Below are positions 1 to 8,382 of a DNA stretch of 64,000 nt, piece by piece (position 1 is the stretch's first letter; every line of letters starts with the position of its first letter). Position numbers and translations under genes: made by a program. The DNA is from Planococcus soli (GTDB lineage: Bacteria; Bacillota; Bacilli; Bacillales_A; Planococcaceae), in the NCBI RefSeq assembly GCF_016881065.1, contig NZ_WXYN01000004.1, forward strand, positions 167,438-231,437, read 5' to 3'. Under the pieces are notes generated by a model that did not search any database, was not told the DNA's origin, and worked only from the letters and a program-made list of their open reading frames with translations.

Positions 1-1
1 T

Positions 2-295
2 AACTTTTCTTATCACACCGAGCATCACATCTTTCCGAGTATGAGCTCGAAGTATTATCCTTTAGTCAAAGAACATATAAAGGATAACTGGCCAAATCGC
101 TATCACGAGATGCCAATGTCGAGTGCTTTAAAAGCATTATGGAAAACTCCCAGAGTCTACTACAATGGGAAAGACTTAATCGATCCTCAGGCAGGTTTGG
201 CCTATGGATCGCTCGGGAATGGTCTGAATCCAGAAGCGATTAAGCCGCGGCCGATGAATGGCAGCGGTAGTAGAGAGGGAATAAAACAAGCTTAA
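2..295 (+). CDS. Membrane fatty-acid desaturase, C-terminal fragment (gene starts before the window)
   Basis: Reading in frame from base 2 gives a continuous protein that begins inside the family's third histidine box: the first residues spell NFSYHTEHHIFPSMSSKYY, with HTEHH as the di-iron ligand box. Membrane-bound acyl-lipid desaturases use three such boxes to bind two irons and insert a double bond into fatty acyl chains of membrane lipids, usually at low temperature. About 97 residues are present, ending in a basic low-complexity tail before TAA. The Met at base 41 is internal, not a start. The class is clear from the HxxHH box and the following SxxYxxLVKEHI helix; regiospecificity (delta-5 or other) cannot be told. 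Confidence 0.85.
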   Translation, partial: NFSYHTEHHIFPSMSSKYYPLVKEHIKDNWPNRYHEMPMSSALKALWKTPRVYYNGKDLIDPQAGLAYGSLGNGLNPEAIKPRPMNGSGSREGIKQA

Positions 296-301
296 AATTT
301 T

Positions 302-355
302 AAAGGGGCTGTTCCAAAACGTCATTGAAAATGATTTTTGGTGACAGCCCTTTTG
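302..355 (+). terminator. Terminator of the desaturase gene
   Basis: The arm AAAGGGGCTGT pairs with ACAGCCCTTTT about 30 nt later, just after the desaturase stop codon, and is followed by T-rich sequence. Confidence 0.7.
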
Positions 356-481
356 TGATTCTTTTTTGAAAATAACGGGCTGATTGCCATTGCGGCGCCA
401 GCTGAACCTGGCAGTGTCTTCTGAAATCGGGACGTGGAGCTCTAAATATGAATAACCACTTTAGTAAATATCTTAGTATAA

Positions 482-619
482 TCGGATTTTTATGCATTCC
501 CAAATAAGCTAGGGCTGACGCAGCGATCGCTGGACAGCGAGCAGGTCGATGTCTCCGTCGCCTTTAAAACAGACGCGACCATCAGAAGCTACGACCTGAT
601 CGTTTTGGAAGAAGAATAG
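482..619 (+). pseudogene. Remnant of a betaine/choline-type substrate-binding protein (OpuAC/ProX family), C-terminal piece
   Basis: An open stretch without a start encodes a tail reading LTQRSLDSEQVDVSVAFKTD then ATIRSYDLIVLEEE and a stop. This resembles the conserved region of glycine-betaine/choline ABC transporter binding proteins (typically L-x-S-G-E-V-D-V-x-x-A-F-x-T-D-G-R-I-x-x-x-D-L-V-V-L-E-D-D), but it stops where the family normally continues with FPPY. No upstream domain is found, so it is a decayed fragment. The rest of 296-737 holds only this remnant and two hairpins. Family assignment is from memory of the motif. Confidence 0.45.
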
Positions 620-652
620 GGTATTAAAAGTTTAATATAGTAACGGATGAAG

Positions 653-704
653 AAAACGCATCAATTCTGGGATGGAAACAGTTCTAGGGATGGTGCGTTT
701 TTTT
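653..704 (+). terminator. Terminator after the binding-protein remnant
   Basis: AAAACGCATCA pairs with TGGTGCGTTTT and runs into seven T residues. The reverse strand also has a T-rich end, so it may serve the leftward S51 remnant as well. Confidence 0.65.
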
Positions 705-737
705 CGATTGCAAAGATAAGTTTATGCTAATGGAAAT

Positions 738-1031
738 TCAAACCTTTTGTTTAATTGTATCGCCACCCAGTAAGAAAATGACGGAAGCGTTTTGAATCAA
801 GGTGTGAGCATCATCTTTTTGAACGCCATAATTGATTAAATGATAGTCATCAAATAAGATGCCAGCATGATCAAGCCACGAGCGCTCAGCTGCACCATCT
901 ACTTCGTCATCTAATGGATTCGAGCTAATCATAATGAGCGATTTTCTATCTGTTATATCTTCCCGCAACACTTCACTCAGACGCTCAGGAAAAAAATCGT
1001 TAAACCAACCTAAATAGTAGTGAGTGTTCAT
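738..1031 (-). pseudogene. Truncated peptidase S51 (dipeptidase E-like) N-terminal fragment
   Basis: The 97-residue product matches the N-terminal half of S51 serine peptidases: a YYLGWFNDFFP start, the SLIMISSNP strand and NASVIFLLGGDTIKQ, the strand that in full proteins precedes the nucleophile region (G-x-S-A-G-A). The frame ends two codons after TIKQ, before the catalytic Ser, so the product lacks its active site. Complete members have roughly 200 or more residues. The start is well supported by an ACGGAGG ribosome site. It is best read as a pseudogene left by a deletion between this gene and the remnant at 482-619. Confidence 0.65.
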
Positions 1032-1088
1032 AAATACCTCCGTAACAAATTATAAACAACAGTAATTTACTGCGTTGCCCCTTTTTGT

Positions 1089-1661
1089 TCAATGCCCATT
1101 TTTTCGTCTGTTGAGCCAATTCTCTCGTGTTAACTTCATATTAATCGAGTCAATCCAGTTGCCTTCGAACTCCCAATCGTTTTTATCAATGCTCGATTGC
1201 ACAAAGCCAACCTTTTCGTAAACATACCTTGCCCTCGGATTAAAGTCGAAAACACTTAAAGTTAATTGATCGAGTGTTGTATTGTTAAATAAATAATCAA
1301 TGATGAGTCGAGTCGCTTCCGTTCCTAATCCTTGATTGCGTCCTCTCGGTCCAATGAGAATTCTGAAATTCATGCTATGATTTTTTTCATCGTATGCATT
1401 GATTACGACTTCTCCTACTAAGAAGCCCTTGGATTGGTCAACAATCGCAAGATCCAAGCGATCAGTTTGTTTATTTCTTGTATTGTACCAATGGAGCGTT
1501 GCTTCCCGATTAAAATCCGAACTACTTCCCGTCAATTTTAATACTTCCGGGTCCTTTAAACATTCCTCGATAAAAGAAAAATCTTCATTCTTAAACGGTC
1601 TAAGAATAACTTTCTCTCCTGCTAATAGGGGTTTATCACCTAGATCGACCATTCCACTCAC
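1089..1661 (-). CDS. GNAT-family N-acetyltransferase (RimJ/RimL type)
   Basis: This 190-residue protein has the GNAT fold order: LRPFKNEDF near the N-terminus, FRILIGPRGRNQGLGTEATR as the acetyl-CoA motif A (Q/R-x-x-G-x-G/A), and a late LSVFDFNPRARYVYEKVGF motif typical of the RimJ/RimL branch. It should transfer an acetyl group from acetyl-CoA to an amine, perhaps a protein N-terminus or small molecule; the substrate is unknown. The listed start is GTG; an ATG three codons later (base 1652) is an equally good alternative. It stands alone, leftward, between the S51 remnant and the divergent acyl-ACP desaturase. Confidence 0.85.
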   Translation of the reverse strand: MSGMVDLGDKPLLAGEKVILRPFKNEDFSFIEECLKDPEVLKLTGSSSDFNREATLHWYNTRNKQTDRLDLAIVDQSKGFLVGEVVINAYDEKNHSMNFRILIGPRGRNQGLGTEATRLIIDYLFNNTTLDQLTLSVFDFNPRARYVYEKVGFVQSSIDKNDWEFEGNWIDSINMKLTRENWLNRRKNGH

Positions 1662-1860
1662 ACGCCCTTCATTCCATTTAATTTCCCTTTACCGCTCAAG
1701 CGAGGCAGCAATCGTTCAAAAAGGGTCCGTTAATTGAAGTTTACCCTTTCTTAATCACATCTTTAGTTAAATTAGTAAGCCAGCCAGAATATCACCATTA
1801 TAATTGTTAAAAAAGTTCAAATGGTTTAAAGTTAGAAAAACACCTAAAGGAGAAAAGATA

Positions 1861-2757
1861 ATGTTAAATTCAGATTTGGATATACGCTTAGAACCGCGAC
1901 TTAAAGAATTATATCAATTACATAAGGAACGCTCTGCAAATATTGACTGGAGCTATCACGAATTTATACCATGGGATAAGGCCATGTCCTTTAAACGAGT
2001 TCCTTGGGATAAGAGTCAAGTAACTCTTCCGGAAGGTGTAATTATTGCAGTAGAAACAGCATTACTTACAGAAGTAAATTTACCTTGGTATACTTCGCAT
2101 TTGGATTATACATTTAAAAATTCAATGGAAGTAATAAATGATTTCGTACGCACTTGGACGGCTGAAGAAGACCAGCACTCTAACTTACTGGAAACGTATT
2201 TATTGGTGACACGAAACGTAGATCCCGTAAGATTGCATCAATTAAGAAAAAGAGTAGTTGAAAGTGGCTGGTTTCCAGATTTCACTAATCCTCTAGCAAC
2301 CATGGCTTATACTACTTTGCAAGAGTTAGCTACACTGGTTTTTTATAATAATGTAGCTAAGGTAGCGGGTCTTCACGACAAAGATTTAGCAACATTGCTT
2401 CGACGTGTAGCGAAAGACGAAGCACTTCATTATGCATTCTATCGTGACACGGTGAAAGCCCATCTTGAACTTGATCCGAATTTCATTGTTTTTTTTGAGA
2501 AAGTAATTATTAATTTCTCTATGCCAGGTGCCGTTATGCCGGACTTTAACGAGAGAATGAAAACCATTGCAATAGATACGAATTATGGACCCCTGCAATA
2601 CTTTGACCAAGTATTAGATGTAGTTATTAAATACTGGGATATTGACAACTTGCAACCTACTAGCGAAGAGGCCAAACAATCACAAGCAAATATAATGAAA
2701 TATCACGGGCGACTAAAAAGAATTAAAGATCGCCAGCTAGAAAAAAATAAAAGGTAG
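1861..2757 (+). CDS. Soluble acyl-ACP desaturase (plant/actinobacterial FA_desaturase_2 type)
   Basis: About 298 residues with the two di-iron motifs of soluble acyl-ACP desaturases: TAEEDQHSN (E-E-x-x-H, about residue 105) and AKDEALHYAFY (D-E-x-x-H, about residue 190), plus the ALLTEVNLPWYTSHLDY helix. The enzyme would use ferredoxin-type electrons and O2 to desaturate an acyl chain on acyl carrier protein. The ATG at 1861 is chosen because AAAGGAG lies nine bases upstream; an in-frame TTG at 1804 has no such site. It is followed 23 bp later by a small CxxC protein. This family is common in plants and Actinobacteria and less usual in Bacillota, which together with the membrane desaturase at the window edge suggests dual unsaturation routes or transfer. 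Confidence 0.85.
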   Translation: MLNSDLDIRLEPRLKELYQLHKERSANIDWSYHEFIPWDKAMSFKRVPWDKSQVTLPEGVIIAVETALLTEVNLPWYTSHLDYTFKNSMEVINDFVRTWTAEEDQHSNLLETYLLVTRNVDPVRLHQLRKRVVESGWFPDFTNPLATMAYTTLQELATLVFYNNVAKVAGLHDKDLATLLRRVAKDEALHYAFYRDTVKAHLELDPNFIVFFEKVIINFSMPGAVMPDFNERMKTIAIDTNYGPLQYFDQVLDVVIKYWDIDNLQPTSEEAKQSQANIMKYHGRLKRIKDRQLEKNKR

Positions 2758-2780
2758 ATGGATGAAAGGGTTCTTTTATA

Positions 2781-3035
2781 ATGAAAACAACTTGTGAATT
2801 ATGTGGAAAAGAAACGAAAGATAAAGTAAGTTATTTGGAAATTGAAACATGGGAATTTAATTTTTTAGAGAATGAGAAAAAAGACTTTTACTCTATTTGT
2901 TTTAATTGTTTTGACAAACATACGAATAAGTTCATTGACAAAGAAATGGATCTTGAATTGAGAAAAAAACGTTCTCTTTTGGTGAATAAAGAGATCCAAG
3001 AAGAAATCGAAGCTATTCTTGAAATCGAAAATTAA
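2781..3035 (+). CDS. Small CxxC...CxxC protein, function unknown
   Basis: This 84-residue protein opens with CELCGK and has a second pair in ICFNCFDKH, a four-cysteine zinc-ribbon-like arrangement spaced by about 33 residues, followed by a highly charged helical tail (KEIQEEIEAILE). It probably binds zinc; no enzymatic motif is visible. It follows the acyl-ACP desaturase by 23 bp on the same strand and could be co-transcribed. I do not recognise a named family. Confidence 0.6.
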   Translation: MKTTCELCGKETKDKVSYLEIETWEFNFLENEKKDFYSICFNCFDKHTNKFIDKEMDLELRKKRSLLVNKEIQEEIEAILEIEN

Positions 3036-3268
3036 TTACTCAACTATAGTTATTGAGCCTAAGTTGAAAGCATATGAGCAATAAATTGAATCTCTTAAAA
3101 CAGTATGACAAGTACGTACTGTATGAAAGATGCATCACTTTAGTGAAATAGATGAAATTTGGTTTGGTGAAAAGAAAATCCAACTAGGTTCCAATGATAT
3201 TAACACGGCAAGAATAAATAATTGCTTCATTATATATTAGGAACCGAGGATACAGGAGTCGGAAAAAG

Positions 3269-3299
3269 GAAAGCCATCTTCTTTGGAGGGTGGCTTTTT
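3269..3299 (+). terminator. Terminator downstream of the acyl-ACP desaturase region
   Basis: AAAGCCATC pairs with GGTGGCTTTTT. The stretch 3036-3766 contains no convincing gene: only three hairpins, a short repeat and a leader-like fragment listed here. Confidence 0.7.
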
Positions 3300-3320
3300 A
3301 CGTTCTAAAATATTGATATA

Positions 3321-3337
3321 GACAACAGAGGATTGTC
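3321..3337. repeat. 17-bp inverted-repeat element, copy 1
   Basis: GACAA-CAGAGGA-TTGTC. A copy differing by one base lies at 14377-14393. Both lie 25-40 bp after a terminator whose loop side contains GCCATCTT. Confidence 0.5.
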
Positions 3338-3400
3338 TATAATTTTGAAACCAACTAGAATTTTAAGTATAAGAACAGCTATTTATAGAACCGTATAGGT

Positions 3401-3431
3401 AAAAACTCGCCCCTAATTGAGGTGAGTTTTT
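3401..3431 (+). terminator. Terminator-like hairpin
   Basis: AAAAACTCGCC pairs with GGTGAGTTTTT with one G-U pair and a nine-base loop. No gene directly upstream is recognised. Confidence 0.6.
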
Positions 3432-3514
3432 CAGTTAGTCAGGAAATTAGATAATAATTTATTTTATTAAATTAAGGGATTTGACAATTATCTCTAAAGG
3501 ATCCACACATACAC

Positions 3515-3567
3515 TGGGATAACAATGATTTTGAAAAGAAACAGGGAGGAGGAAGAATGGTGAATCT
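3515..3567 (+). other. Leader-like fragment resembling the integrase leader at 26145-26183
   Basis: The segment holds ATTTTGAAAAGAAA, a GGAGGAGGAAG ribosome site and an ATG whose frame closes after five codons. The same ATTTTGAAAAGAAA plus GAGGAGGAAG arrangement precedes the integrase start at 26181. It may be the stub of a lost related gene; the similarity covers only about 40 bp. Confidence 0.3.
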
Positions 3568-3687
3568 TAAATAAGTTGACCACAGCCATAAAATAGAGAC
3601 ACTTGTGCTCTACAACCTGTTCACTTGAATTGTGCCTGACACAACGGTGCGATTTTTCGATTGAATGAAACTTATACAACTTTTTAT

Positions 3688-3727
3688 AAAAATGCACAAA
3701 GAGAAAGTTTGCCCTTTGTGCATTTTT
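3688..3727 (+). terminator. Strong hairpin terminator before the TetR gene
   Basis: AAAATGCACAAAG pairs perfectly with CTTTGTGCATTTT, followed by T residues. It isolates the TetR-MMPL unit from upstream transcription. Confidence 0.75.
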
Positions 3728-3766
3728 TATGTTATAACATGAAAGTATCGAAAATGAGGTGACAGA

Positions 3767-4378
3767 ATGTCAGACAGCAGTTTACGGGATAAGAAGAAAA
3801 TAGCGACCCGCCAGGCTTTGGCTGAAGCTGCCTTCGATTTGGCAGTGGAGCGTGGAGTGGATGGTTTTGTAGTAGAAGATATCGTCACAAAGGCCGGCTA
3901 TTCGCGCCGGACGTTTGCCAATTATTTTTCATGCAAGGAAGAAGCGATTGCCAATTCTTTGACGATGAATGATTATTTAGAGCAAGACGACCAATTTTCA
4001 TTTTCTGCAAATGATTATACGCCGCTGAGCACCATCGAAATGTATATTCGGGGCAGCTTTACGATTAATAAACTAAAGCGGCTCAACTGGCTCATTTCCC
4101 TGTCCCGGAATCACCCTGCACTTAAGTTGTATGTAACCGGTGCGTTAAAGGAAGTACAGGATTTTGCCAGACGCGGCATCAGTGAAGAGTTTGGCAGCGA
4201 ATATCCGGAAGAGTATTACCATATTCTGATCGGCGCTGTGTTCGGTGCGGTTTTGCCGGTTCTTGATGAAAGCATCGACGTGAAATTGCCGGAAGATGGA
4301 GAACAACATGAAACAGACAATGAGTTTAACAAGTATGTCGATATTGTCTTTGCTCATTTACGAAAAGGCTTCAACTAA
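3767..4378 (+). CDS. TetR/AcrR-family transcriptional repressor
   Basis: The 203-residue protein has a TetR N-terminal helix-turn-helix (about residues 10-55: KKKIATRQALAEAAFDLA then VEDIVTKAGYSRRTFANYF), followed by an all-helical ligand/dimer domain. TetR proteins bind palindromic DNA as dimers and release on binding a ligand. It lies 26 bp upstream of an MMPL exporter on the same strand, the usual arrangement for a local repressor of an efflux pump, so it probably controls itself and the pump. The ligand is not predictable. The ATG follows a GAGGTGACAG ribosome site. Confidence 0.88.
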   Translation: MSDSSLRDKKKIATRQALAEAAFDLAVERGVDGFVVEDIVTKAGYSRRTFANYFSCKEEAIANSLTMNDYLEQDDQFSFSANDYTPLSTIEMYIRGSFTINKLKRLNWLISLSRNHPALKLYVTGALKEVQDFARRGISEEFGSEYPEEYYHILIGAVFGAVLPVLDESIDVKLPEDGEQHETDNEFNKYVDIVFAHLRKGFN

Positions 4379-4404
4379 AGAACATAGAGAACGGAGTTGC
4401 AAAC

Positions 4405-6720
4405 GTGTCAAAGTTTTTTTACAGCATCGGAAAAACGGCATACAGCAAGCCCTGGATTTTCATTGCCGGCTGGCTGCTCATTTTAGGAGTCATCATCACC
4501 GCCATCGTCACAAATGGTGTGAACACAAGCAGTGAAACGAGAATTGACGGAACTGCTGCCCAGGACGTGCTGGATCAGTTGGCGGAAGATTTCCCGGTCG
4601 CTTCGGGCGGCCAGGGAAGTTACATTTTTGAGGTTCCGGAAGGGGAATCTATTGATGAAGCGGCAAATGCGGGAGCTCTCGCAATGGCTGTGAACGAAAT
4701 TTACGAGTTGGATCATGTGGTGAATCCGATGGATATGCTGCAGGACGGGGAAGCGATGGCCCAGATGGAGGAAATGCAGGGCATGTTGAGCCAGCTGCAG
4801 ACGCCAACAGTTGACCACCGGCCTTTCGTGGTTCAGGAAATGCCAGTTCCAGGCGTCCAAATTTCTGAAGACGGCACCGTCGCTTTATTTCAATTCCAGA
4901 TGACAAAACAGGCGGAAGACCTGACGGAAGATGAGCGTGCTGAGTTGTCTGCAGCTGCTTCTACCGTGGAAGATAATACGTCTATGGAAGTCATCCCGAC
5001 AGGCACGCTGCAAGGGGTGGACATCCCGATCGGCGGCACGCATGAAATTATCGGGCTGGCAATCGCCGGTGTGATCCTCGTTGTCACGCTCGGTTCGCTC
5101 ATTGCGGCCGGTTTGCCGCTCGTCGTGGCATTGATTGGCGTCGGTGTAGGCGTCGGCGGCACGTTCGCCGTATCCAGCTTTTTTGAGATCAATAGTCTGA
5201 CGCCGGTCCTGGGTCTGATGATTGGCCTGGCAGTCGGAATTGATTACGCGTTATTTATTGTCAACAGACAGCGCAAGCTGATCATTGACCAAAAGCTGTC
5301 CGCAAAAGAAGCGGCAGCCCGTGCACTGGGTACAGCAGGCAGTGCGGTATTTTTTGCCGCTCTGACCGTCATCATCGCACTCAGCGGCTTGCTTGTCATC
5401 GGCATTTCTTTCCTGAGCAGCATGGCGATCGTCGCTTCTTTGACTGTCCTGATCGACTTGCTCGTTGCACTGACCCTTCTGCCCGCATTGCTTGGGCTGA
5501 TCGGTGAACGAATCGTTTCCGTTAAGACAAGACATAAGGAAAACGCAAAAACAGACTCCAAACCGAGCTTTGCACATAGCTGGATCGCCGGCATTCTCAA
5601 AGCCAAATGGGTTGCAGTACTGCTTGTCATTGCAGTTCTGGGAACTCTTTCGATTCCGGTACTGCAGATGAATCTTGGCATGCCATCCGGTGCCAGCGCC
5701 AACGAGGATACGGCTGTCAGACAAAGCTACGACATCATATCTGACAGTTTTGGCGAGGGCTATAACGGTCCATTGCTGCTCGTTGCAGAAAATGAGGATG
5801 CAGGTCCAGTCGATCCAGAGGAATACGTCCAGCTACTGACGAATATCGCTCAGCTTGACGGCATTTCTGAAGTGTCCCCGGGCGGTTTTAACGAAGACGG
5901 AACCATCGCCATCGTTTCAATCATTCCAGCAAGCGGCCCGACAGATGACACGACAAAAGAATTGGTGGAAAGCTTGCGGTCAGACGCGGCTACTGTCGAA
6001 GGCACACAGCTTGAAGTTGGCGTGACCGGATTGACTGCGGTCAATATCGACATCTCAGAGAAATTAGCGGAAGTATTCCCGATCTACATCGGAATCATCG
6101 TCATCCTGTCGCTTCTCATCCTGCTTGTTGTGTTCCGCTCAATCATTATCCCGATCAAAGCGACTGTCGGCTTCCTGCTGAGCATCATGGCCACATTTGG
6201 TGCAACTACAGCCGTGTTCCAGTGGGGCTGGTTCGGTTCGATGTTCGGAATTGATACAGGCGGTCCCTTGTTAAGCTTTATTCCGATACTAGTGACGGGG
6301 ATCCTGTATGGTCTCGCGATGGATTACCAGGTATTTCTTGTTTCTTCCATGCGCGAAGCTTATATTCACGGGCAAAAAGGCGACCGTGCCATTGTGAATG
6401 GGTATAAGACCGCGAGCAAAGTGGTCGTCGCTGCAGCGTTGATCATGGTCTCGGTGTTCTCCGGCTTTATCTTCACGGACGACATCATGATCAAGCAGAT
6501 CGGCTTTGCCTTGGCATTCGGGATTCTTGTGGATGCCTTCCTGATCCGGATGATCTTCGTGCCAGCGGTTATGTCGATGTTCGGCGACAAAATCTGGTGG
6601 ATGCCGAAATGGCTAGATAAGCTTCTGCCGGATTTGGACATCGAAGGAGAAAAACTCCTGCAGGAACTGGATAAAAAAGAAAAAGTGAAAGTGAAAAATG
6701 CAGAAGAAAATCCTGTATGA
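4405..6720 (+). CDS. MMPL/RND-family membrane transporter
   Basis: A 771-residue protein with the MMPL layout: one N-terminal membrane helix, a large outer loop (about residues 40-210), five helices, a second outer loop (about 430-560), then a second helix bundle. Conserved MMPL signatures include GLAVGIDYALFIVNR in the first half and GLAMDYQVFLVSSMREA in the second, each carrying an Asp expected in the proton relay. It would export lipids or hydrophobic compounds using the proton gradient. The GTG start has ACGGAG eight bases upstream. Its base composition is more GC-rich than the island that follows. Substrate unknown; it is presumably controlled by the adjacent TetR protein. Confidence 0.88.
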   Translation: MSKFFYSIGKTAYSKPWIFIAGWLLILGVIITAIVTNGVNTSSETRIDGTAAQDVLDQLAEDFPVASGGQGSYIFEVPEGESIDEAANAGALAMAVNEIYELDHVVNPMDMLQDGEAMAQMEEMQGMLSQLQTPTVDHRPFVVQEMPVPGVQISEDGTVALFQFQMTKQAEDLTEDERAELSAAASTVEDNTSMEVIPTGTLQGVDIPIGGTHEIIGLAIAGVILVVTLGSLIAAGLPLVVALIGVGVGVGGTFAVSSFFEINSLTPVLGLMIGLAVGIDYALFIVNRQRKLIIDQKLSAKEAAARALGTAGSAVFFAALTVIIALSGLLVIGISFLSSMAIVASLTVLIDLLVALTLLPALLGLIGERIVSVKTRHKENAKTDSKPSFAHSWIAGILKAKWVAVLLVIAVLGTLSIPVLQMNLGMPSGASANEDTAVRQSYDIISDSFGEGYNGPLLLVAENEDAGPVDPEEYVQLLTNIAQLDGISEVSPGGFNEDGTIAIVSIIPASGPTDDTTKELVESLRSDAATVEGTQLEVGVTGLTAVNIDISEKLAEVFPIYIGIIVILSLLILLVVFRSIIIPIKATVGFLLSIMATFGATTAVFQWGWFGSMFGIDTGGPLLSFIPILVTGILYGLAMDYQVFLVSSMREAYIHGQKGDRAIVNGYKTASKVVVAAALIMVSVFSGFIFTDDIMIKQIGFALAFGILVDAFLIRMIFVPAVMSMFGDKIWWMPKWLDKLLPDLDIEGEKLLQELDKKEKVKVKNAEENPV

Positions 6721-6729
6721 TCATACTCT

Positions 6730-6763
6730 AAGCTGCCGGGAAACTCCCGGCAGCTTTTGTTTT
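6730..6763 (+). terminator. Strong terminator of the TetR-MMPL unit
   Basis: AAGCTGCCGGGA pairs with TCCCGGCAGCTT with a tiny loop, then a T-rich tail. Confidence 0.9.
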
Positions 6764-6846
6764 GCCTCGTAATTATTTTCATAAAATTTATCATAAAAGA
6801 ATTTACTGCTATAAAGCTAATATTGGAATATACTAGTATTATTATG

Positions 6847-6882
6847 TTCAAAATGTTAATTTTTATAAATTAACATTTTGAA
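6847..6882 (+). promoter_or_regulatory. Perfect 16-bp stem hairpin or operator before the nuclease lipoprotein gene
   Basis: The arm TTCAAAATGTTAATTT is followed after four bases by its exact reverse complement, 32 bp upstream of the start at 6915. It lacks a T-run, so it is more likely an operator or 5' leader structure than a terminator. Confidence 0.6.
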
Positions 6883-6914
6883 ACAGCATGAAACTAGTAG
6901 AGGAGCGTCTTCAA

Positions 6915-7886
6915 ATGACAAAGAAAATGAATTATCTAATCGTCCTTTTAACGGTTATTTTTATGGCGGGATGTACGGAAGTAGAAGATGCAGCAATTAC
7001 AGATACAGAAACAGATGCACAAGAAGTAACCACAGCTGAAGCAAATGAAAGCAGCGATAAAGAAGAAACGATCCCTACGGTTGTGGAGGAACCCGTAGCA
7101 AAGGAACCAGCAGCCGAGCCAATTGAGGAGCTGTTCGAAGGATACGAGCTGATCGAAGTGGATGGCGGGGATGTGTCAGGAACGCGTGAACCGAACGTCG
7201 CCGTTAACATTGGCTATGGAGACCGTGACTATTGGGCCTTCACCAATGAACACGGGCAGCTGGAGCGTGTCGTTGCAGACGAAATCATTGTACAAGATGA
7301 CAGCACCGAACCTGTCTTATCGTCTGGCAGGTACTATTCCGATGAAGCAAAGGTACCGGGTGTCGAAAGTGACGTATTAGACGAGGGGCATGTCCTTGCA
7401 GATTCTCTTGGAGGGGTGTCGAATGCCTATAATATTACCCCGCAAGAAAGTACGCTTAACCGCCACGGCGATCAAGCGTATATGGAAGACGTTATCCGTG
7501 ACGCAGGTGGAGCCACAAATTTTGAAGCCATCATCACCTATCCGGATACAGAAACGCAGATTCCTTCCAGTTATCAATATATATATACGGTAATGGGGAA
7601 CGAAATCGTGGATACCTTTGACAACGTGAATCCAGATGAAGTAAACGCATCTCTCGGGTTAACCGGCAGTGAGCCTACTGATTCTAGTGCGGAAACAGAC
7701 AGTGAGCCTGCTGAGTCACCCGCTGTAACCACAGGTAGTGATGTTTCCAGTGTCGATACTAATGGCAATGGACAGGTGACGATTAAAGAAGCCGAAGCAG
7801 CAGGTTTTAGTATGCCGATCATGAGTGATCATTGGTTATATCCCCATATGCGGGATAATGATAATGATGGGATGGTCGGGGAGTAA
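6915..7886 (+). CDS. Secreted lipoprotein with DNA/RNA non-specific endonuclease domain and EF-hand/excalibur-like tail
   Basis: The ATG at 6915 (AGGAG nine bases upstream) gives a lipoprotein signal ending in the lipobox FMAGC. An acidic Thr/Glu-rich linker (to about residue 85) leads to a nuclease-like core with DEGHVLADSLGG (the D-x-G-H motif of the endonuclease NS_2 group), then NAYNITPQESTLNRHG and an E-x-x-I helix. After a second Ser/Glu/Pro linker the C-terminus carries a calcium-loop-like segment DTNGNGQVTIKEAEAAGF and DNDNDGMVGE. It would be a surface-anchored nuclease, perhaps for nutrient scavenging or DNA release. The nuclease call rests on the GH and N motifs; Arg normally precedes GH, here it is Glu. 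A decayed copy of the tail lies at 14412-14546. Confidence 0.72.
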   Translation: MTKKMNYLIVLLTVIFMAGCTEVEDAAITDTETDAQEVTTAEANESSDKEETIPTVVEEPVAKEPAAEPIEELFEGYELIEVDGGDVSGTREPNVAVNIGYGDRDYWAFTNEHGQLERVVADEIIVQDDSTEPVLSSGRYYSDEAKVPGVESDVLDEGHVLADSLGGVSNAYNITPQESTLNRHGDQAYMEDVIRDAGGATNFEAIITYPDTETQIPSSYQYIYTVMGNEIVDTFDNVNPDEVNASLGLTGSEPTDSSAETDSEPAESPAVTTGSDVSSVDTNGNGQVTIKEAEAAGFSMPIMSDHWLYPHMRDNDNDGMVGE

Positions 7887-7983
7887 GCCGCTCGAGTTTT
7901 GAAGCAAGATGAATGAACGAAAGAACCGTTTTCTCTTTGGACAATTTAAAGCAAGTGGCGATTTTCCTGTAAAATCTATTTGA

Positions 7984-8017
7984 GTAAAGACCTTGATTCA
8001 AACGAAGTCTTTTTTAC
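7984..8017 (+). terminator. Weak terminator-like hairpin
   Basis: GTAAAGAC pairs with GTCTTTTTTAC over a 15-base loop. The 7887-8382 stretch contains this, the stronger hairpin below, and no convincing gene. Confidence 0.4.
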
Positions 8018-8170
8018 CTCCTATAAGGAATAGAGGACCGTCGATATATGTATTAAAAATTGGATGTCCAAAGCTGCCATAAAATATCTAGAAGTCGGAA
8101 TAAGAGAAGTTCTTTTTTTATTAAAAATCCTGATTAGAAGGACGATATTATCTATAGAACATAACAATCG

Positions 8171-8215
8171 AAGCTTGGATACTGCGAAGCGGCAGTATCT
8201 AAGCTTTTTAATTTT
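8171..8215 (+). terminator. Terminator upstream of mcrB
   Basis: AAGCTTGGATACTGC pairs with GCAGTATCTAAGCTT (one G-U pair), followed by TTTTAATTTT. Confidence 0.8.
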
Positions 8216-8382
8216 AAATTCTACAAGTATTATTCAACTGTTTTAGGTTTGCTAGAGTACTTAAACAGCAGAATATTATAAAAATTCCCGAATTAAATGC
8301 TAATATTTGTTAATATAGAATGTAAGAGTTAGTTAAATAAAATTATATAGAAGAAACCTTGTTTATCGAAAGGATGATAATA

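Noticed and set aside
300-503. A 67-codon reverse frame at the left end
   Set aside because: It spans the desaturase terminator hairpin and shows no domain or ribosome site.
4483-4860. Long reverse-strand open frames inside the MMPL gene
   Set aside because: They are shadows of the GC-richer coding strand, lack ribosome sites and give His/Arg-rich nonsense without domains.
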